From the NCBI GenBank assembly GCA_012518325.1, contig JAAYSR010000210.1, positions 1 to 7,647 of the forward strand: a stretch of DNA of 7,647 nt. The letters are read 5' to 3'. Positions 1 through 5,173 of this stretch are shown here, piece by piece. This stretch comes from Bacillota bacterium. GTDB taxonomy: Bacteria > Bacillota > Limnochordia > Darwinibacteriales > Darwinibacteriaceae. Under the pieces are notes generated by a model, which did no database searches, had not been told where the DNA came from, and was given only the letters and a program-made list of their open reading frames with translations. Position numbers and translations under genes: made by a program. The first letter of the stretch is position 1. Every line of letters begins with the position of its first letter.

Positions 1-419
1 CCTATCCCCAAGATGATCCACAGTTCTCCCCGGCAATGAACGGTCTCTGTCAGAATCCCCCCGAGTTTTTTCTCCCCGATCCAAAGATCATTGGGCCACT
101 TCAGTTTCAAATCCGGCACAAAAGGAACCAAAGCTTCCACCAGTCCCAAGCCCACGGCAAGGGTCAGCTTCGGCATGAACTTGCTTTTTGGACACTGCCA
201 GACTAAACTGAAGGTGAGGGATGATTCATCGGCATCCCACTTGCGGCCCCTGCGGCCCCTGCCGTCTGTTTGATTCAGGGCCCAGATCACGGTGCCGGAT
301 CTACCCCCACTTTTAATAAAACTTCTTGCGAACTGATTAGTGGAGTCCAGCTTGGGAAATATTTCAATTGCCTTGGCTCTTTTTTCCCCCCACTGGATAG
401 ACTTGACAGGCTGGATCAT
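1..419 (-). CDS. birA: Biotin--[acetyl-CoA-carboxylase] ligase, catalytic domain only (3' end off the window)
   Basis: The cytoplasmic enzyme activates biotin to biotinyl-AMP and attaches it to a lysine of biotin carboxyl carrier domains. Only the first 139 codons are present; the gene runs off the left edge. Visible motifs are the DSTN substrate motif (residues 25-28), the biotinyl-AMP binding loop GRGRRGRKW (53-61), KWPNDL (107-112), and a lysine before LGGILTE (K118) matching the catalytic lysine of the family. The ATG at 417-419 is preceded by AGGGAG 6 bases upstream, and an in-frame TAA lies at 462-464. An in-frame ATG at 435-437 lacks a ribosome binding site. Only about 24 residues precede DSTN, so there is no room for the N-terminal winged-helix domain of the bifunctional BirA repressor. 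It therefore looks like a class I, enzyme-only ligase. It is divergent from the HtrA-like gene at 507 and on the same strand as ftsH. Family identity is very firm; the missing C-terminal half cannot be assessed. Confidence 0.93.
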   Translation of the reverse strand, partial: MIQPVKSIQWGEKRAKAIEIFPKLDSTNQFARSFIKSGGRSGTVIWALNQTDGRGRRGRKWDADESSLTFSLVWQCPKSKFMPKLTLAVGLGLVEALVPFVPDLKLKWPNDLWIGEKKLGGILTETVHCRGELWIILGI

Positions 420-431
420 GGGCCCACTCCC

Positions 432-461
432 TTGCATATATTCAGCTGGATAAGTTATAAT
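432..461 (+). promoter_or_regulatory. Candidate sigma-A promoter for the HtrA-like protease gene
   Basis: TTGCAT (432-437) and a perfect TATAAT (456-461) are 18 bases apart, which puts the transcript start near 468 and gives a leader of about 39 bases containing the ribosome binding site. The region shows no obvious operator or alternative-sigma motif, so the sequence does not reveal stress control of this protease. Confidence 0.6.
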
Positions 462-482
462 TTAAGTATTTAGAAAACACAA
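454..482 (-). promoter_or_regulatory. Candidate sigma-A promoter for the biotin ligase gene
   Basis: On the minus strand, TTGTGT (477-482) and TATAAC (454-459) are 17 bases apart, with predicted start near 447, about 28 bases before the ligase ATG. The -35 matches the consensus in 4 of 6 bases and the -10 in 5 of 6. The -10 overlaps the -10 of the divergent HtrA-gene promoter. This is inferred from sequence match only. Confidence 0.5.
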
Positions 483-506
483 TCAAATAAATAGAGGAGG
501 ATTATT

Positions 507-1733
507 ATGCTTAACAAAAGGCGTATTGTCACTGTAGTTCTTCTTGTCGGCGTATTGTTAGCATTCAGCAGCGTAATAGGCCACCTTTCATCATCAACTA
601 TTATGGTAGCCGAAGAGGCTCCGCAGCCTGCAGCGGAAAATGTGGCTGCTGTCAGTGCGGCTCCAATCATAGTTGACAACCCCTATGCCATCGCTGACAT
701 CGCTGAGATGGCCAGTCCGGCTACGGTTTTCCTATCTGTGGTATGGCCTGAAGTGGAACGGCAGGTTCCCAGCCAAAGGTTCACGGATCCGTTTTTCAAC
801 TTCTTCTTCGATTCCTGGTTCCTGGATCCTTTCACCAGCCGCCAGCCGGTCACGCCCAGAAGTGCCGGATCCGGATTTATCATTGATGAATCTGGGATCA
901 TCCTCACCAACCAGCACGTAGTGGGCAATAAAGGCGAGAATCAGACCATCAAGGTCGTCCTGGACGTACCGGGTCTTGATAAAGAGTACGAAGCAGAAAT
1001 CATCGGTTCTGACTATGCCCTGGACCTTGCAGTTTTGCGCATCATTAACCCGGATAATCACGTCTTCCCCACAGTGCCCCTAGGCGATTCTGATGAAACC
1101 AGGATCGGCGAATGGACGATTGCCATCGGCAACCCCTACGGGGAGGCACTGCACCACACCGTAACTGTTGGCGTGCTAAGCGCCAAGGGCAGGGAAATCT
1201 CCATCATGAGCCAGGAAACCGGCAGGCCCAACACCTACAAGAACCTGATGCAGACAGACGCAGCTATTAACAGCGGCAACTCCGGCGGGCCTTTGCTCAA
1301 CATGAAAGGTGAGGTCATCGGCATTAACACCGCCGTCCACTCACAGGCCCAGGGCATCGGCTTTGCGATCCCCATCAATGTAGCCAAGGAAGTGCTGGAT
1401 GAACTGATTACCACCGGCGGCGTCAGTGTACCCTGGATGGGGGTCTACCAGCAAACCATGAACGAACAGCTCGCAAGCCAGCTGCGCATACCTGATAATA
1501 AAGGGGTCCTGATCGTTGATGTGGTAGAAGGCTCCCCGGCAGCGGAAGCCGGTCTAAAACCATGGGACGTAATCAGACGCATTGAAGGCAGGGACATTTT
1601 CTCCACAGACGATGTGGCAGAAGAAATCAGAAAGTATAATCCAGGCGACGAGATTATGGTTACCATCATGCGTCAGGGCGAAGTGATGATTATCCCCATT
1701 ATACTGGGTGATATGCCGGCCCATCTAAGATAG
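507..1733 (+). CDS. htrA: Membrane-anchored HtrA/DegP-family serine protease (S1C) with one PDZ domain
   Basis: This 408-residue protein belongs to the trypsin-like quality-control proteases that degrade or refold misfolded proteins outside the cytoplasmic membrane. Residues 7-25 form one hydrophobic segment after a basic N-terminus (KRR), fitting a signal anchor, followed by a low-complexity Ala/Pro linker to about residue 57. The protease domain spans about 60-300. The catalytic triad is visible as His137 (TNQHVV), Asp173 (ALDLAVL) and Ser259 (GNSGG). The phenylalanine-rich stretch at 92-109 sits where the family carries its LA loop. One PDZ domain occupies about 308-400, including GVLIVDVVEGSPAAEAGL. 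Length is normal for Gram-positive one-PDZ HtrA proteins. GAGGAGG at 494-500, 6 bases before the ATG, supports this start. The gene stands alone, divergent from the biotin ligase and convergent with ftsH. The family call is firm; which paralogue (HtrA, HtrB or YyxA type) is uncertain. Confidence 0.95.
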   Translation: MLNKRRIVTVVLLVGVLLAFSSVIGHLSSSTIMVAEEAPQPAAENVAAVSAAPIIVDNPYAIADIAEMASPATVFLSVVWPEVERQVPSQRFTDPFFNFFFDSWFLDPFTSRQPVTPRSAGSGFIIDESGIILTNQHVVGNKGENQTIKVVLDVPGLDKEYEAEIIGSDYALDLAVLRIINPDNHVFPTVPLGDSDETRIGEWTIAIGNPYGEALHHTVTVGVLSAKGREISIMSQETGRPNTYKNLMQTDAAINSGNSGGPLLNMKGEVIGINTAVHSQAQGIGFAIPINVAKEVLDELITTGGVSVPWMGVYQQTMNEQLASQLRIPDNKGVLIVDVVEGSPAAEAGLKPWDVIRRIEGRDIFSTDDVAEEIRKYNPGDEIMVTIMRQGEVMIIPIILGDMPAHLR

Positions 1734-1745
1734 TGCCCATATGCG

Positions 1746-1779
1746 AAAGCAACCCTTCACGCTGAAGGGTTGCTTTTTT
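1746..1779 (+). terminator. Rho-independent terminator downstream of the HtrA-like gene
   Basis: A 14-bp perfect stem (1746-1759 pairs with 1763-1776) with a 3-base loop CGC and a run of six T (1774-1779) begins 12 bases after the HtrA stop. The stem is rich in GC pairs. On the minus strand the same hairpin ends in only three T, so it may stop ftsH transcripts weakly as well, because the ftsH stop lies at 1788-1790 just beyond it. Confidence 0.9.
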
Positions 1780-1787
1780 GTTGAAGT

Positions 1788-3725
1788 TTATATCGAGGTC
1801 TCAGGTCTAGGTGTTAACTTCTCACTGCGACCCCTGATTACTTCTTCACTAACCTCGCTCTTGGTCTCGCCTTCTTGTTTGATAATCTCATGTTCTGGCA
1901 CTTCCGGCTTATCTAGATCTGAAAGCTCTTCCCCCATCAAAGCCAGGAACTCTTCCCTGTTCAGGGTCTCCCGTTCTAAGAGCGCCTCTGCTACAGCATC
2001 AAGTTTATCCCGATACTTCGTCAAGATCTCCTTGGCTGCTTCATAGCTTGATTCAACGATCTTGTGCACTTCTTCATCAATGATCTCGGCGACGCCTTCG
2101 CTGTAATTGCGTTCCCTGGAGATATCACGGCCTAGGAAAACCAGATCTTCACCATTGGGCCTACCAAAGGTTAGAGGACCGAGCCTGGCGCTCATGCCCC
2201 ATTCCATTACCATTTTGCGAGCAATGCGGGTCACACGCTCGAGGTCGTTGGAAGCTCCGGTGCTGATCTCGTTGAGGGCCAGTTCTTCAGCGGCCCTGCC
2301 GCCCAGGAGATTGACCAGTTCATCCAAGAGCTTGGATCGGCTGGACACAAAGCGCTCTTCTTCAGGCAGCATCATGGTGAAACCGCCGGCCATTCCCCTG
2401 CCCACAATCGTTACCTTGTGGACTGGATCCCCGTGCTCGGAGAAGTGGGCTACCACTGCATGGCCTGCCTCATGATAGGCAAATACCTTGCGATCAATCT
2501 CATGGAGCTTGCGGCTCTTTTTCTCGGGCCCCATCAGCACCCTGTCAATAGCTTCTTCAATGTCACTCATGGTAATAATTCTGCGGCTGGCTCTGGCAGC
2601 TAAGATGGCTGCTTCGTTCAGCACATTCTCCAGATCTGCACCGGAAAAGCCCGGAGTTCTCCTGGCAATAACCTTCAAATCTACATCAGGCTGCAGCGGC
2701 TTGCCGCGGGCGTGAATCTTCAGGATTTCAACACGTCCCTGCAGATCAGGCCGATCTACTATCACTTTGCGGTCAAACCTGCCCGGTCTGAGCAGAGCCG
2801 GGTCCAGAACGTCCGCCCTGTTTGTAGCAGCCATTACGATGATGCCAGAGTTAGTCTCAAAGCCGTCCATTTCAACTAGCAGCTGGTTGAGGGTCTGCTC
2901 ACGCTCATCATGCCCGCCGCCGAGGCCTGCTCCGCGTTGACGGCCAACAGCATCAAGCTCGTCGATGAAGATGAGGCACGGTGCATTCTTCTTGGCATTC
3001 TCAAAGAGATCCCGAACCCTGGAGGCACCGACCCCCACAAACATTTCCACAAATTCCGAGCCACTGATGCTGAAAAACGGTACGCCCGCTTCTCCCGCAA
3101 CTGCCCGGGCCAGCAACGTCTTACCCGTACCTGGAGGTCCAATCAGCAGGACTCCCTTGGGGATTTTTGCTCCCACTTCGTTGTACTTCTTCGGATGCTT
3201 CAGGAAATCTACGATTTCTACCAGCTCTTGCTTTGCCTCGTCGACACCTGCGACATGCTCGAAGGTAATCCTGCGCTTGTCCTCATGATGCAAACGGGCT
3301 CTGCTTTTGCCGAAAGACATGGCGCGGTTGTTGCCGCCCTGCATCTGATTCATAATAAACAGCCAGAACAAAGCCAGCACAACGATGAAAACAATATTGG
3401 GCAGCAGGGCCATCCACCAAGGAGCCTGGGGCGGCAGTTCCGCTTCCAGCTGAACATTTCTGGTTTCCAGCCGGTCAGCAATATCTGCCATCTTGCCCAT
3501 GGGCACCAGTGCTGTAAAATTGGTCCCGTCTTTGAGCCGCCCTTCTACATGCTGATCCCCGACAAGCTTTACCGAGGCTACTTTATCGTCTTCGATAAAA
3601 CGCAGCAGCTCCGAGTAGTAAAGCTCCTTGGCAGGAGCAGCCGGGGAGTAAAGATTACTGACAATTGACACTGCAATAATGGCGATCAGCAAATACAGGC
3701 TGATTCCACGTAAAAGTTTATTCAA
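1788..3725 (-). CDS. ftsH: ATP-dependent zinc metalloprotease FtsH
   Basis: FtsH is a membrane-bound hexameric AAA+ protease that removes misassembled membrane proteins and unstable regulators. From the TTG start it has 645 residues, normal for the family. Transmembrane segments lie at about 8-25 and 104-126, flanking the extracytoplasmic domain. The AAA+ module shows Walker A GPPGTGKT (196-203), pore loop FVG (229-231), Walker B LIFIDELDA (251-259), and a second region of homology with RPGRFDR (313-319) carrying the arginine fingers. The M41 protease domain has the zinc motif HEAGH (418-422) and Asp494 (SNDLER) as likely third ligand. A charged 45-residue tail ends the protein. An open frame continues upstream to a TTG at 3782, but that codon coincides with the promoter -10 element and has no ribosome binding site. 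The TTG at 3723-3725 has AAGGGAGGG 6 bases upstream and gives the family-typical MNKLLRG N-terminus. tilS lies 98 bases upstream. Confidence 0.97.
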   Translation of the reverse strand: MNKLLRGISLYLLIAIIAVSIVSNLYSPAAPAKELYYSELLRFIEDDKVASVKLVGDQHVEGRLKDGTNFTALVPMGKMADIADRLETRNVQLEAELPPQAPWWMALLPNIVFIVVLALFWLFIMNQMQGGNNRAMSFGKSRARLHHEDKRRITFEHVAGVDEAKQELVEIVDFLKHPKKYNEVGAKIPKGVLLIGPPGTGKTLLARAVAGEAGVPFFSISGSEFVEMFVGVGASRVRDLFENAKKNAPCLIFIDELDAVGRQRGAGLGGGHDEREQTLNQLLVEMDGFETNSGIIVMAATNRADVLDPALLRPGRFDRKVIVDRPDLQGRVEILKIHARGKPLQPDVDLKVIARRTPGFSGADLENVLNEAAILAARASRRIITMSDIEEAIDRVLMGPEKKSRKLHEIDRKVFAYHEAGHAVVAHFSEHGDPVHKVTIVGRGMAGGFTMMLPEEERFVSSRSKLLDELVNLLGGRAAEELALNEISTGASNDLERVTRIARKMVMEWGMSARLGPLTFGRPNGEDLVFLGRDISRERNYSEGVAEIIDEEVHKIVESSYEAAKEILTKYRDKLDAVAEALLERETLNREEFLALMGEELSDLDKPEVPEHEIIKQEGETKSEVSEEVIRGRSEKLTPRPETSI

Positions 3726-3731
3726 ATTTTG

Positions 3732-3740
3732 CCCTCCCTT
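3732..3740 (-). promoter_or_regulatory. Ribosome binding site that fixes the TTG start of ftsH
   Basis: AAGGGAGGG on the minus strand ends 6 bases before the TTG at 3723-3725. No comparable site precedes the other in-frame start at 3782, so this element decides the start. Confidence 0.85.
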
Positions 3741-3781
3741 TCCGGAGCCAAGAGCACAATCATGGAACGATACGTCAATCA

Positions 3782-3810
3782 ATTATAACACAAGGGTTTG
3801 GGAGTGACAA
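3782..3810 (-). promoter_or_regulatory. Sigma-A promoter of ftsH
   Basis: On the minus strand TTGTCA (3805-3810) and a perfect TATAAT (3782-3787) are 17 bases apart. The -35 matches the consensus in 5 of 6 bases. Transcription would start near 3775, leaving a leader of about 50 bases before the TTG start. It lies in the gap after the tilS stop (3824-3826), so ftsH can be transcribed independently of spoIIE and tilS. I see no inverted repeat of the CIRCE type beside it. Confidence 0.82.
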
Positions 3811-3823
3811 TGCTTTGAAACCA

Positions 3824-5173
3824 TTATTCCAACCCCAGGCGGAGCACCCGAACAGTGGATTCTGTAACCGCCGCCTTGGCACTGCGGCGTACCTTGGGAA
3901 TCCACAAAATGTCTTTCCGGTCACAGATCAAAGGCCAGCTGTCCCTCTGTTCAACGGGAATCTGCACATCGATAAACAGGTCTTTCACCTTCTTGGAGCC
4001 CGCTCCCCCGAAGGGCAGCATGCGATCCCCGGCTTTACGCGGCCGCACTTGTACGGGCAATGCCAGTTTGTCCAGATCAAAATCCTCGCAATCGGCGCCC
4101 CTTGGAGTCAGGTCTTCCTTGGACATGACTTCTGCCGTGATCGTGAAGTAACCGGCCCTGACTTTCCCAGGCGCTTGAAGTTCTGCAGGCGCCCATTCCC
4201 TCGTCAGAAAATCGCCTACAAAGATATGTTTCGCGTTGGCTGAAACCCAAACCCGGGGCAGGGAGAGGCGAAAACTGGAGTTCTCCAGCAGCATCAGGCG
4301 CCAGGTTTCAATATGGCTGTAACTAATCTGCAGCAGGTTGCCCTTGTAGGCCTGCAATAATAGTCTCAGCACCCGCCGCTGCATGGCAACTGACAGCTCG
4401 GCAAAAACCCGTCGGGGAAACAGCACCTGCCCCTGCCTCCATTGGACATGCTGCCGGGCAATCTGTTCAGCCCTGGCCTTCAGCTCCAGTTCATCCTCCC
4501 GGGCCAAGTCGGCAAGCTGTACTAACTGGGCCATAATCTCGGGATTGTACTGTTCAGCCAGGAGGGGCAATAGTTCCTGGCGGATCTTGTTGCGCAGGTA
4601 AATGGGCTCAAAATTGCTTTCATCCATCACGTAGGGAACCTCAAAGTCATGGCAGTACTGCATAATATCCTCTTTATACACATTCAGGAGCGGTCTGACG
4701 AAAGGGCCCCTCCGGGGCGGAATCCCCGCCAGGCCGTGCAGACCAGTTCCCCTTAGGATGCGCATCAGCACAGTTTCAGCCTGATCGTCTCCGTGGTGAC
4801 CCAGGGCAATGCAATGATAGCCATTGGCTTCTGCAAAGTTTCTCAGCAGCTGATAACGGATTTTTCTGGCTCCCTGCTGCTTTGACTCGCCGCTTGACGA
4901 CAAGAAACCCATGATATCATAGGTTTCAATCTGTGCCGGTATGTTCAGTTTTTCCGCATACTCCTGTACAAACTGGGCATCCCGGGACGCATTCTCCCGA
5001 AAACCGTGATTCAAGTGAAAGACGCCGATCTTCCTGGCGTTAAAGCGCCAAAGAAGATGAAGCAGGGCCATGGAGTCGGGCCCGCCGCTCACTGCAGCCA
5101 AAATTCTGTCCTGAGTTGTTACAGACAGGGCCTCAAGATTTTTCTTAAACACGGGAAACAAGTCACAAGGCAC
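3824..5173 (-). CDS. tilS: tRNA(Ile)-lysidine synthase TilS
   Basis: TilS uses ATP and lysine to convert cytidine 34 of tRNA-Ile(CAU) to lysidine, changing its decoding from AUG to AUA and its charging from Met to Ile; it is normally essential. From the GTG start the protein has 449 residues, a usual length for the long form of the family. The N-terminal PP-loop ATPase motif is SGGPDS (29-34). GHHGDDQAET (125-134) and RNKIRQELLP (194-203) are further conserved blocks. The C-terminal substrate-recognition domain (about 372-445) shows RKAGDRMLPFG and KKVKDLFIDVQIP. AGGAGG at 5184-5189 lies 10 bases before the GTG at 5171-5173. An open frame extends upstream to a TTG at 5224 inside spoIIE, but without a suitable ribosome binding site. 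The first 11 bases overlap the spoIIE end, suggesting translational coupling. The hpt gene that commonly follows tilS is absent here. Confidence 0.96.
   Translation of the reverse strand: MPCDLFPVFKKNLEALSVTTQDRILAAVSGGPDSMALLHLLWRFNARKIGVFHLNHGFRENASRDAQFVQEYAEKLNIPAQIETYDIMGFLSSSGESKQQGARKIRYQLLRNFAEANGYHCIALGHHGDDQAETVLMRILRGTGLHGLAGIPPRRGPFVRPLLNVYKEDIMQYCHDFEVPYVMDESNFEPIYLRNKIRQELLPLLAEQYNPEIMAQLVQLADLAREDELELKARAEQIARQHVQWRQGQVLFPRRVFAELSVAMQRRVLRLLLQAYKGNLLQISYSHIETWRLMLLENSSFRLSLPRVWVSANAKHIFVGDFLTREWAPAELQAPGKVRAGYFTITAEVMSKEDLTPRGADCEDFDLDKLALPVQVRPRKAGDRMLPFGGAGSKKVKDLFIDVQIPVEQRDSWPLICDRKDILWIPKVRRSAKAAVTESTVRVLRLGLE

Noticed and set aside
241..264. Near-tandem repeat of GCGGCCCCT
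   Set aside because: It encodes the Gly/Arg repeats of the biotinyl-AMP binding loop in the ligase and is explained by the protein sequence.
91..473. Small plus-strand frames in the first 480 bases
   Set aside because: They are antisense to the partial biotin ligase, whose DSTN, GRGRRGRKW and KWPNDL motifs show the true frame.
420..506. Riboswitch or T-box leader in the divergent intergenic region
   Set aside because: The gap is only 87 bases, with predicted leaders of about 28 and 39 bases, too short for such elements and without a terminator hairpin.
2910..3668. 252-residue open frame on the plus strand antisense to ftsH
   Set aside because: It lies wholly inside the confidently identified ftsH gene, has no recognisable domain or plausible ribosome binding site and promoter, and its composition is that of a shadow frame.
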